Origin: Rosa chinensis
Taxonomy: Eukaryota; Streptophyta; Magnoliopsida; Rosales; Rosaceae
NCBI RefSeq assembly: GCF_002994745.2
Contig: NC_037094.1
Location: forward strand, 11,841,001-11,905,000
Reading direction: 5' to 3'
Length of the DNA: 64,000 nucleotides
The translations under genes were made by a program, and so were the position numbers. Within the stretch, counting starts at the first letter, position 1; each line of letters begins with the position of its first letter. This document shows, in pieces, positions 1 to 11,169 of this stretch. The notes under the pieces were generated by a model. It did not search any database and was not told the origin of the DNA. It worked only from the letters and a program-made list of their open reading frames with translations.

Positions 1-47
1 AGTACATTTAGTTTTACAGCCTCAATATTCTTCCGGGTCCTGTTGCA

Positions 48-2119
48 ATGGAACACAGTGGTGTTCAACGTCCGTTATCCTCTGTTTTCTCCGATGGATT
101 CACAGCCTCGCTGCCGCCGCCTCAGCCGCCTAACGATTGCGAACTCTCCGATCAGGTTTCCGATTCCGTCACCACAGAGACGTCCTCAGGGAGCTCCGAC
201 GATCAAGAATCATCTGTCTCCGATTGCGAAAGCAGCGTCACGAGCCGCGGCGGCGACGACCGTCGCCGGGTGTTGGACGCCGGGTTAGTGAAACTTGGAG
301 AAGGGGACAGAGTCCACGACCTCATCAAGCAAAGGTTTCTTGTGAGTTTGGGATTGCTTGGAGCGCACGTCACCGTTACGGCGATTAATAGAAACTCCCA
401 TTCGGGTTTTACGGGTCAAGCGCGGCTGCACGCGTTTCGGGTTTACTTGAAAGCTGTGGAGGACAAGTGTGGTGGAAACGCCAATGTGAAATATGGTTGG
501 TATTCTCCGAGTTCGAAAGCCGAGATCTCGAAGATCATTGGCCATGGATTTGGTCACTGTGAAAAGATCAACAGGGTTTATGGTAGAGGTGTCTATCTTG
601 CTCCTGATGATTCACCTTTGGAATGGTGAGTGTCACGTTTTCTTGGTTGTTATGTGAACAGTTTTAATTTTTTGTGTGGCGCAGTTTTGACTTTTTCGTC
701 CTTTCAGTGTTAAAGTTTGAATTTCCGTTGCCTTTTAGTTTTCTTGGTCTTATTCTAGTGGGAAGAACTATTCAAATTTGGGTTGACGTTGTTTTGGTTG
801 CGTTTTGTTAGTTTGGAAAACTTGAGTGAAGATGAAGACGGTCTTCGGCATCTTTTGCTTTGCCGTGTGATTTTGGGGAAGCCGGAAGTTGTGCTGCCTG
901 GTAATTCTGAACAGTATCATCCCAGTTCGCAAGAGTTTGATTCGGGTGTGGACAGGCTTTTCGCTCCCAAGAAGTATATAGTGTGGAGTACTCACATGAA
1001 CACTCATATCTTGCCGGAGTATGTCATCAGCTTCAGAGCTCCTACTTGCCTGAAAGGTATGCAAAACTTTCACATTTGGACATTTGTTTTGGGTCTGTTG
1101 AGTTCGTACGTAACTTGTGTTCTGATTGTTTGTTTCATTCATGGTTGTAGAGTTCTTGAAGACTCGGGAACCAATTAGAAAACCAACTTCACCATGGATG
1201 CCAATTCCAACTCTAATCAGTGTGCTTTCCAAGTTCTTGCCTCAGCCTAGCATTGCTTTGATCATCAAGTATCATAAAGCCCACAGAGTAAGTACTTGCT
1301 CCCCAATCCTCCTTGCATTTGTATCTCTCTATTTTTATTACGACATTGGCCTTATTTTTGTGTATCCTTTTCTCTGTTTTAGGAAACGAAGATCTCAAGG
1401 AGTGAACTAATACAGAGAATTAGACAAATAGCAGGAGACAAGTTGCTGGCTACAATCATCAAATCTTTCAGAATCAAGGTATCGAATTGATGTCTTGTTA
1501 AAAATCAAAGAATTTGTTGATATAGTTTCGTCTACTGTATACTATTTTGCGAAATAGGGCTATGATTGAATTCCTCATGCGCCTACTATTCTGATTGGTT
1601 TCATGTGATTTGCTAAACCTGAATCTTTTTCTCCAAGAAAGGAGCCTTTGCCAATTATTCCCGTGTACTTGCCTCCTAAGGCTTGAGAGCTACTTTGCAA
1701 AAGTAGACTTTGTCAATAACAATAAAAAGTATGCTATTATAGCCGATATGTGTAAAAGCTGCCTTCCTGGTCTTGTTGATTTTTTATTTATTAGTCTCTA
1801 CTTTATTGATTCTCATGCTTAGTTGGCCTTTTCTGCATATACCCAACTGGCTATATTCTCTGAAGTTGAGCTTAAGTACTAAGCTTCCATGAGCAAAATG
1901 GGCTTTTGACAAGCATCTTGTATTCTGCCCTTTTCAATTTTGGTTCTCTTTATGCAAATTTGTTTGGAATCATATCTCATTGCAGATCTTTCATTGCAGC
2001 AACTCAAACCTTCTCAAGGGGTTTCTCAGGACGGAGGCAGGAATGCGATGGAGTACAAAAACAATGCAGGCGGTTTAGACGGACCTATGCTTTTTGGAGT
2101 AAACTTAAAACAGATCTAA
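48..2119 (+). CDS. SRO family protein (SIMILAR TO RCD-ONE, PARP-like + RST), SRO5-like
   Basis: Exons inferred from GT/AG sites and frame: 48-625, 812-1056, 1151-1287, 1383-1478, 2000-2119. They sum to 1176 nt, a 391-residue protein ending in TAA at 2117-2119. An acidic Ser-rich N-terminus (residues ~30-70) precedes a PARP-like domain (~85-275) with the plant SRO signatures [10 protein letters not shown] and [11 protein letters not shown]-terminal RST domain follows (~285-355, starting [18 protein letters not shown]). There is no WWE domain, so it belongs to the short SRO2-5 group rather than RCD1/SRO1. In this family the PARP catalytic triad is degenerate and the proteins are thought to be inactive; RST binds transcription factors and TAF4. 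Known roles are in salt and oxidative stress and in nuclear or mitochondrial signalling. Proximity to DUF1645, DXR and PEX14 genes suggests an SRO5/SRO4 orthologue. The exon 4 donor could also be read through, giving a form that stops three codons later. Only 47 bases of upstream sequence are present. Confidence 0.93.
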
Positions 2120-5100
2120 TTTGTAAGCGGAGGGTAATACGGTGGTGGATCGCTTTGACATATTCTAACCACAAGTGAGGGGTTGCAGCACTTCAAAGTT
2201 TTAGTGCTTTATCTGATGTTAGTTTCTTTTAATCACGCAGTTGTTGTACTGGTTGAACATTGAAATGGTGTCTCCACCATGAATGGTTGATGAGGATGTC
2301 TTGTTTTGTTATTCCTTTTCCACCTCCCTTTGTCTCTTTAGAGCTACCTTGAAATATTCCCCACAGGTCAAATATAGCTTTGAACTCATTTCATAGAATA
2401 TTGCAGGCCAATGGCTTGACACCAAAGAAAGAGCATCCGCTGCTTGTTGGACTGGATAGGTTCCGAGTGTTTGTTCCATTCTTTGATTAGAATGAATGCT
2501 TCTAAGGTCCAAAACACATGATTACCCCTATTTACGATTCATTTGGACAAATGTTTTGGCGTAAAACCAAACTTCTAGTCTAAGTCTACAGATCCTGAGA
2601 ATACCAAGATATATTTACAGATTTTGAAATGAGGTAGACAATTCTGTCTTCTTGCTTCTTCGTTGTCCCTGATCACATGAAACTTGGGCCTGACCTCCAT
2701 TGAAGTTTCATATTGTTCAGCTTCAACATCTCATATCAACTTCTGAACGGGGCCGCAAAAATATAACTACCATTGGTGCGAGCTTTTCGGCCTTTTGCCA
2801 TTCCTTTACTGAGATAGCTCCTAACAAGAGAAACATTCCCTTCTTTTTGTTAATAATTTAAAACTTCCAATTAGTTTGAATAGTGCGTTCTGCTTCAATT
2901 TTATGGGCGAGATGTTCTGGAGATGACTGTCACCTATTCACGAGATAATTCTTCTGGATATCCAACCATCTCTTAGTCGAACTCTGGTTTCGGCCAGGTA
3001 GAATTTCGTTCAATGTCTGCATTTCAATGTCTGAATCCATAACTGAGGCTTCCCCAGCAAACCTTCATGTTTGACAAGCGTTAGTCATAAATGAGACATC
3101 AGAATTCGTAGGTAAAAATAAAATAGCACTTCCTTGCCATCACAAACTGTAGGCAATGTAGTACTCACTAGTATTTTTTGCACTTTCAGGGAGGAACAAG
3201 TTTCACCAGTAGGGTGAATTCTTCTCGGGCTCTTTAAATACGATGTTAACAAGATCAGGTTGATTCTCCTGTGTTTTCCTCTCAACTCTTTCAACACCAC
3301 CGTGAGATTTGTTTCCTGATTCCGAAGATTTATCATCCTGCTGATGAACCCAAGCCAAAGCGGAAGCTAATGATTCATTTTGATCCTTCGGAGATGATTG
3401 TATCTGCCAAAAGTTTGATTCTTTCGACCAGAAAACATCTGAGGGCCTGGAGTTGGCCGCGGATTCCATATTTCCTATTTGTAGCAGGAAAACATGAACA
3501 CAAACATGTATCAAGGACGAATTTATCTCATTTGCACCTTGATTTGGGTTACGGATATGTGAAGAGTGAGCAAATAGAGAATGAAGTTCAAGCGTATAAC
3601 TACATGGTTAATTTCTTGGGCTTCGGCCTTTGTCTAAATCGAATAGAACTGTATAGCACACAATTGGGAGAATTTGGGCCGGAGTCATGTTAGTGATGGT
3701 GGAAAGGGCCCCTTCATAGAAATCGATGTGTGAACCTCCTTTGTACACTCTATTTGTGAAAAATGAATCTTAGAAATATAATCGAAATTGCCCCTCTAAC
3801 TATCCATTGAAGAATTTTTTACAATAATTTAACTAAGTGAAAGATGATCAACAATACGTAACAAGTGAATGGACAACTTATCATGAGAACCTGAATACTT
3901 ACTGAGACTGCTCATTGATTTTGTACTGTTAAACTATTAAATGATTCCGATTAATTGATTATTGCAGTGATTGAAGTGATTGGAAAATGACTAGTTCAAT
4001 CACCAATATATGAAGTGACCGAAAATTTATGAATCACAATTAGGATAGAGTGATAGACAATGATGTTTACTGTCAGTGAGCTTACCACAACCCGAAAAGA
4101 TTTTACTTCAAATTTTCCATGAAAGTCGCGATGAACGTGGCCAGCCATCCAAAAATTACCCATTTTGTCACTTTCATTTTCTAAGAACTTGTGCTATATT
4201 TCAAAGGATGGTCGGTCCAGAGTGTATATAAATAGTAGAATCGACAACTCGTTTTGGTAACAAGGGTCCCCGCTGATCCAGTACCAGTAGTAGTGTAATA
4301 CTACATCGATCTCTAAGATAATATAAATTCTAGAATGAAAAGCAATAAAATGGTCATTTCATTGACTTATCTAGAACTCCACAAAGTGATTGATGTCGAA
4401 TGGGATTGAATTGTTTGTCTCTTAATATCTGTATTTATTTTTATCTTTCGATTTGAAATCCAACCAAATTTGAAGATTCATTGCTTCATTCCCATATCGA
4501 TATAGAAATGTACGTTCACTAATATATACTAATTATTTATTTCCCAATAAATATGTTGAATCCAAAAAAGAATGGATAGCAGTCATTTAAGTTAATGTTC
4601 ATGTTCATAATACCAAAAAAATTAGATAGCATGATATATATGATGAGATTAGAGAAATAATGATTCGATTGCAATTATATATAAATAGCTTGCTCAAGAA
4701 TTTATAATTATGACTAGGTGCAACAAGAATTATACTTAATTAGCTAGGCCAACCCAACCCAACCATGCATAAAGCTAATCATAATTGACTAGAGCTAATT
4801 CATTAAAATGCAAATATATACCTTAAAGATCGATGAAGCTTTACTTACTCGATCACGCTAGCTTGCTGTTCATATAATTGCAATTGGGGTATTGTACTTT
4901 ACTTGCTTCCAAAGGCTAGCTAGCTCTTATTAATTTGTGCATGCACTACGTACTTATTATGCTTGGTAATTATCAACCTAACTATTTACACCAAGAGTGA
5001 ATCATATAACGAACGGGCGTATATTATTGAATTATTGGATTCACCTGACCCAATAGTACCCATTTTGAGATCGTCCAGTACTGCCAAAGTCATTGAATTG

Positions 5101-6679
5101 GTAAGTCCCTATAAATATCTATAAAGAAAATACTAAACGTGTTACCTAGCTAGCGTTTACATTGCTTGCGGGCAATTGCATAGAAATATGTAATTAATTA
5201 AAGGTAAATTAAGTAGTAGCCAGCAAGAAATGCATCATGCATGAATATGTAACAACTTACTGTCAGGAAGAATACTGGACAAAACCTAAACATCATTCAC
5301 AATGAATGACCAAAAACTAGCTAGCAAGTATATTTGTTAGGATTAATAATTTCATAGTAACCAAAAAGAAAGTAAGAATTGATTAGATCCGTCCATGTTT
5401 GGCCAGATCCTCATTGGTAGGTACTTACATCAAAGACACAGAAGAAAGGAATTAACATTCATTCTATTTAGCTTATTAAATCATCATCAAAGGATTGTAC
5501 AATTATAATAATAATATGTCAGGTTGTATTTAGGGTTTAGGTGATATTGTACCTTATATTTTTACGAACTAGAAAGATTGTCGTGTTCGAAGGGGTTGGA
5601 CACCTTTCCAAATCAAGGGTCTTGCCATCTGCAGATATTTCCAGATATCTGTTTCTTTCTAGAAGAAGTAGAGTATTAATAGTACTGCAGCAAATTAAAT
5701 ATCAATTAACTTAATTGGTTTAGACAAGTCAAGTCGCTAATTTGTTCTGATGATTAAGAACCACAGGCGCGCGTCGCCCTCATATATGTATTCACTTGTT
5801 CACACACAGATACTTAACCCAGTTAATCGGGATTAAGAACTTCTAAACTAATTAACTCATTGCTTATTAAAAACCACGTTATATTGTGAGATACGTATAT
5901 AAGAAGATTCATACGTAGAAAACTCTCAATTTCAACAAACTAACCGGCCAGCAAATTTTATGTTGTTTTCTCAGCTGTGCCAAACAACCTCTTTCGCGGC
6001 AGATAATTATAACTCGATCAGATGAGTGGGAGGTCCGCCTGATTAACACATGTCAATTAGTAGCTCTCTCTCCATCTACAGATTTGGTGCACCAATTTAT
6101 TTTCTTCTTTAGAAAGAACACAAAACAGGTTTCCTTAATTTCGCATGATATTGATATCATCAAAGGTAGCCCTGGCTAACCACCGCCCTTCCTATCTTGC
6201 CCATACCTTATTTACACAATGACCGTAAAAGGTAATTATACAAGTAGACGTTAAGAAATTCTATAATTGTAAAAATTCTTGTTTCCGTTACTCAATATTT
6301 TATAAATTGAGTATACGTAACAATTATAAAATAAAATATATAAAAAATACAAAAATGGCTGTCTATGTGAATTTAGATTTTTTGTCACCGAATTTACCTG
6401 TTTCTACGTACGTCATTAGACCACCTAGGGGCTGGGTAATGACGTCATAATAATTAGTATTGAATAAATATATTCTAAAAAAAAACGGAAATATGAACAA
6501 AATGGTGGAGCCGTTGTTTGTTTTGGCGCGCGCATCCCACCGTAGAAAGCGCGTACATGCAAATTTGAAAGCGAATATTTTATTTTATTAATTTTGGCCA
6601 GAATTCCAAGAAATAAATTGGAGCCCAAATTCCACAACCACTGGCACTATTCTTTTTTATTGGCAATTTTATATTTTTG
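2120..6679. other. long AT-rich intergenic region between SRO and DUF1645 genes
   Basis: The first few hundred bases are the SRO 3' UTR and terminator region. The rest is strongly AT-rich with no convincing gene except the doubtful minus-strand reading frame listed separately. No transposon ends or long repeats were recognised between 3.7 and 6.6 kb. Confidence 0.6.
3203..3486 (-). CDS. unrecognised minus-strand reading frame, possibly one exon or a gene relic
   Basis: An open minus-strand frame of about 90 codons starts just after a good acceptor-like tract (TTCCTGCTACAAATAG, near 3486). It reads MESAANSRPSDVFWSKESN onward, hydrophilic and Ser/Glu/Asn-rich, and stops after NSPYW. Its composition looks more like protein than the surrounding AT-rich DNA does. 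A second open minus frame at 2309-2512 could belong to the same locus. I do not recognise a family and cannot join the pieces into a gene. It may be a relic, a noncoding RNA or chance. Confidence 0.2.
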
Positions 6680-6689
6680 TTATATATAG
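6680..6689 (+). promoter_or_regulatory. TATA box of the DUF1645 gene
   Basis: TATATATAGG lies about 200 bp before the ATG at 6892. A CT-rich leader typical of plant transcripts follows it, so the transcription start is probably near 6715-6725. Confidence 0.55.
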
Positions 6690-6768
6690 GAGCCCCAAAT
6701 CCAATACGAAGAGCCAAAAAGCCCCACCCCCATACTTTTGTGTCATTTCCACCCAACTCCGCTTCTCA

Positions 6769-6876
6769 CTCTCTCTCTCTCTCTCTCTCTCTTTTTCTCT
6801 CTCTCAATTTCATATCTTCTTCCTAAAAAAGCTGCATATATAGGAAGAGGAAGAAGAAGAAGAAGAAGAAGAAGAA
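6769..6876 (+). repeat. (CT)n and (GAA)n microsatellites in the DUF1645 5' UTR
   Basis: A run of twelve CT units (6769-6792) is followed by about nine GAA units (~6850-6876), just upstream of the start codon. CT tracts in 5' leaders are common in plants and bind BPC/GAGA factors. Length polymorphism between individuals is likely. Confidence 0.85.
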
Positions 6877-6891
6877 GGTAGAGACCTCAGA

Positions 6892-7812
6892 ATGCAGACC
6901 AGTAGCGCCGCTGCGAGTTCGTTAACCTCGCTCTCTCCCAGCTTCAACGCCTACTCTTCCTCCGACAGCCTCGCTCAGATCGCCGCCCGCGTCGTCAGCG
7001 AGTTTCGTCAAGAACTCGATGAGGCAGGTTTGGAAGACATTGATGATCTGTATGATAACAACAACGACGCGCAATTCTCACCGCCGCGGTTGGAAGCTCA
7101 ACAAGAGGCTGAAAACGACCACGTAAAGGAGGCGGCCGATGAGGAAGAAGAGGAGGAGGAGTTTGAGTTCGCTTTTGTGTGCAGAGAGGGAGAGGCGCCG
7201 ACGTCGCCGATTGCGGCGGAGGAGGTTTTTTATAACGGCCAGATCAGGCCGGTATACCCGGTCTTCGACCAGAGCTTGCTTCTCCAAAACGACGACGACC
7301 TTGAATCCGACTCTTCTCATGCCGTGAATACAGATTCCGAGATGTTAGCCTCGACGGTTACGAAGCCGCGCCGTCAGCCGCTACGAATGCTCATGATCGA
7401 GGAGGAGCGCGAGGCCGCGTCCTGCTCGTCTTCCGAGGCCGACGACCTGGAGAACTTGCCACCTGGCACTTACTGCGTGTGGGCCCCGCCCAAGGCTTCC
7501 AGAAGAAGCGGCGGCGGCGGCGGTTGCGATAAGAGCAGCTCGACCGGGTCGTCGAAGCGGTGGAAGTTTCGGGACCTTCTTTCTCGGAGCAGTAGCGACG
7601 GCGGCAAGGACACTCTCGTCTTTTTTGCTCCGACGACGACGACCAAGACCGCAGAGAAGGAGGGCAGTAACGTCGTAGTCGCGCGGAAAGGGAAGAGCAG
7701 CAAAGCAGTGGCTGATGGGGATAAACGGCGGTCGTTTCTGCCATACAGGCAGGACCTGGTGGGGTTTTTCTCTAATGTGAATGGGCTTAGTAGGAATTTG
7801 CATCCGTTCTGA
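6892..7812 (+). CDS. DUF1645 family protein
   Basis: One uninterrupted frame of 306 codons, the usual single-exon form of this plant-specific family. The first ATG follows an AG-rich leader. Recognisable parts are an N-terminal helix (SLAQIAARVVSEFRQEL, ~25-42), an acidic Glu run followed by EFEFAFV (~90-97), and the NGQIRPVYPVFD block that marks DUF1645. A Ser/Gly-rich stretch then leads to RWKFRDLLSRSSSDG (~223-237), and a short conserved end lies near FLPYRQDLVGFF. No membrane segment or signal peptide is visible. Family members have been linked to stress tolerance and organ or grain size, but the molecular activity is unknown. The Glu run is encoded by a GAGGAA repeat that could vary in length. 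The reading frames on the opposite strand are by-products of the GC-rich repetitive coding sequence. Confidence 0.92.
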   Translation: MQTSSAAASSLTSLSPSFNAYSSSDSLAQIAARVVSEFRQELDEAGLEDIDDLYDNNNDAQFSPPRLEAQQEAENDHVKEAADEEEEEEEFEFAFVCREGEAPTSPIAAEEVFYNGQIRPVYPVFDQSLLLQNDDDLESDSSHAVNTDSEMLASTVTKPRRQPLRMLMIEEEREAASCSSSEADDLENLPPGTYCVWAPPKASRRSGGGGGCDKSSSTGSSKRWKFRDLLSRSSSDGGKDTLVFFAPTTTTKTAEKEGSNVVVARKGKSSKAVADGDKRRSFLPYRQDLVGFFSNVNGLSRNLHPF

Positions 7813-9917
7813 AAAAAAAAAAAAAAATGTATGACTATTTTCAGCTCTTTTTGGCTTTGCGAGTTTCTATTGGGATTTCAATTTCATTAGGGTGATTTTG
7901 GAGACAATTTTAATTAGTTAATAGTTTGGGTTAATCAACTCAAAAGAATTGGTTTCTTCATTTTGTGTAAATTATTAGTGGAATATATTATATATATTAT
8001 GTCAATTTTTACTCTTTAAATTCTTCTTTTTAAATTGTTTGATCCAACAGTAAATAAATATTGAGTTTTGATTAATAAATAATTAATTGTTAGTTCGATT
8101 AACAAATAATGAATTGTTTAAGGAAACAAAAAAAATGAAACATCACGCGTTTCTGTTGTCTTTTGTAGAAGCTTCCAAGAATTAAAGCTATTACCTATGT
8201 GTGAAAACTTTAATGGGTGATGAGAATGATCCATATGACTAATTGGTGACTAAAGGTGTAAAGAAATTGCTGGAAGGATAAGGTGGGAAAACAAGAGCCA
8301 TAGATACGCTTGTCTGTGTCTCCTTTTGGTTTTGATGGGATGTGATCATAAACTTTATATAACAAATTAAATACACATTGTTTTTATAGAAATAAAATAT
8401 CATAATTTTAGGAAGGTTACAAAATCGCTCATTTTAACAAAACCGATAAAAAGAAAAAGAATTCACTCTTTATACATATGAAAATACACGCTCGAATATC
8501 TGGAGATACTTTATCTATATTATAGAAATGTAAATGCCTTGAGTACAATTTGTCGGAGGATGAGGATAACGTTTATTTGTAGGTCAATGACTAGGCTTGA
8601 TAATTAAAGTAGCTAATCAAATAGAGTTGGTAGCATCGGGTGCATGTGAACCCAAAATCTGTCTTTTAATAAACGAGGTGGAATGCTTGCCTTAGATGCA
8701 TGTTACTTCATTTAATTAAAAATAGGGCAAGAAAAAGAATTTAATTGTAAATTGATTAGCTTGTAACTAGTGAAGGGTGTCCTCCAAGAAAAGGGCATAA
8801 ATAGTGGTTGGATTTTCCACTATTCAAACATTCAAACTTAAAAGAATTATTATTTTGATACAATACAAATCTAAGTTACAAAGTCAATATCAAAGTTTAA
8901 CACGAGAAAGACTATTCACTAGCAAGTTAGGCTAGTTTGCTTGTATTTATAAGAAACTACACAATCATACATCATCACAAGTTGATTTTTCATTCCCAAA
9001 CTAGATTATGTCATGTAGTTTTGACTTTGATCATCCCATTGTAAACCCACCAGGGAAAGATAAAGAAAGCCGATATCATGGACAATGGTTTTTTGGACTG
9101 TATTATATATAAATTCAATACTAATTCACACTCTATGCCATTTTGTTCTTCATAATTATTTTGTCATTCAATTTATACGAGAAATCTAAAATAAGTCGGT
9201 AACTAAATACTCACATAAAATTATTTTCTCCAGAATCTCAGTACAATAGACCTACAAACTCCATTTCCGTGATGCTTCTTCATAGGATATGTCTTCTTCT
9301 TCATTATATTCTCATAATGAAAGGGAAAACTTTAATAATACAGGGGTGGCTCTTTGGTTAAAGTTTTGATCCGGGTCCCCTATAATTAAAGGCCGATAAC
9401 ACAGAGAGGGGAGAAAGCAAAAGATGAATTGTATGACTATGAATTCCACATTAGGCAACAAAAGCACATGAAAGTGAAATATTAGTCTTGGTCTTGAATC
9501 TTCATCACCTGCAAATTCGTACCCTTTGTCCTTCTCTTTTCTTTCCCAGAGCCAATCCCACTGCAAAAGCTAGCTGCTAGCTGAGCTCCAATTCTCTAAA
9601 ACATTGGAAATTGTATAAAGCAGATTCCTTCATTTCTTTCTTCCTCTTTTTTGAAGTTAGACAATGAAAGGTTATATCAAACAATTACGTAGCAGTAGCA
9701 GTACGCTAGTACTGATAGATACTGTTCTATTATAATTCCAGATTTTGCTAAACCAGGAACTTTGGAAAAGAGCCAAAAGTGAAAGAGTTGGACTTGGACA
9801 TCAGGTAGAAGATAAATATATGTAAAATCCTAGTACAGGAGTACAAAACCCAGAATAGAAATTATTAATTATAAGATATTTATAAAAAGGTCCTGAAAAG
9901 ATTAGTGATTTAAGCAG
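7813..9917. other. intergenic, nothing recognised
   Basis: Begins with a poly-A run just after the DUF1645 stop, then AT-rich sequence with no supported gene, RNA or transposon ends. Confidence 0.6.
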
Positions 9918-9927
9918 GGTTCGGCTC

Positions 9928-11158
9928 AATGTTTTCAAATGCGAAAGCGAAGGCGAAGGCGACCACCTAGAGCCTCGCGAGGCGAGTGCCTCAAGGCATT
10001 GAGGCGTCGCCTTTCCTGTAATTATTATAATAATACACTACATTTATAAATAATATGAATATACTTAAATAAGGTTCCAAACAACAACCATATAGGAAAA
10101 TCCAAAGAATCAAGCTACATTTTAAGCATTTCAAGAGTCAAGAAATCCCTAAATTACTAAAACCGATTTGAGCAAAACCCCACACCACATTCAATGCCAA
10201 GCTGATCAGCCACGAACAATCAAGAAATCCGTAATTTCAAGAATCCATATATCCCTATATTTCGATACTTCAAACCAGAAATTAAAGCCATATCACAAAA
10301 AAACTCACACCAAAGTCATGAATAATCTGAGTTCTTTACCTCAATGAAGGAGTCATGGAAAAAGAGACGCAGCAACTGAGCCGAGACATTCCTCTGATCC
10401 AAGCCGTCTTCGACCTCAAAATAGAACTCTCGTGGTTCAATTAACACCATGAATTGGACATTGATTTCATCATTCAAGCTTAAACACATTAAAAAGTCAA
10501 TGACAACTCTTCCTATATTTCAAAATTGGTTGCAAACAAAGAACTCAAATACGAGACTAGAATTACAATTAAAGAACCAAAATTTCTCATACCCATATGA
10601 GATGCAGATGATACCAAACACCATTGATACCCACTTCAGCACATAGTACCCAAAAATTCCAAAAAAGAAAAGAAAAGTGAAGTGAGATTGCAATTTGTAC
10701 CTAGTCGATCCACCAGCCAAGCAACGCACCTACACACTCGTCTTTCCACTCTTCCTTGGCTGCGCTGCGATCTTCCCACAGGTCGCGATCTGTTCTTTGT
10801 TTTTTTTTTTTTTTGTCGCGATCTGTTCTGGCCTTCTGGGGGCGATCTGTTCTGGGGTTAAAGAGAGTAAGAGACCTAAAGAAACGGTGCCGTATGGGTT
10901 CTTAAAAAAAAAAAACAAAAAAAAAAGGCAAAACGACGTCGTTTTGATTGAATGAAAAAAAAACAAAAAAACAAACCTCGCGTCTTCTTCTTCATTGCCT
11001 TCCCGCCTGAGGCGCCGCATCTGCACAAAATCGCCGCTCCGTCGCCTAGGCGACGCTTTTCCAGCAGCACGCCTCATTTTGCTCAGGCGAGGCAATTTCC
11101 GGTCGCCCCACACCGAAGCGCGCCCCGGGCGCGCCTCGGCAACGCCTTTGAAAACACT
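9928..11158. mobile_element. Mutator-like (MULE) non-autonomous element with GC-rich ends
   Basis: The sequence GGTTCGGCTCA occurs at 9918-9928 and again at 11159-11169, the expected 10-11 bp target duplication. Immediately inside are inverted ends: A-TGTTTTCAAATGCG on the left and, reversed, AGTGTTTTCAAAGGCG on the right. Both are followed by GCGAAGGCGA/GCCTAGGCGA-rich subterminal repeats, giving a GC-rich rim around an AT-rich core. There is no transposase frame, so it must depend on an autonomous partner. An 18-bp perfect palindrome at 10929-10946 (core ACGACGTCGT) lies inside. The TSD length fits Mutator better than hAT (8 bp). Confidence 0.75.
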
Positions 11159-11169
11159 GGTTCGGCTCA

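Noticed and set aside
3271..3693. 140-codon plus-strand frame
   Set aside because: It overlaps the minus-strand candidate, has no recognisable motif, and lies in the SRO downstream region.
7078..7803. Several open frames antisense and out of frame to the DUF1645 gene
   Set aside because: They are shadows produced by the GC-rich, repeat-like codons of the real gene and resemble no family.
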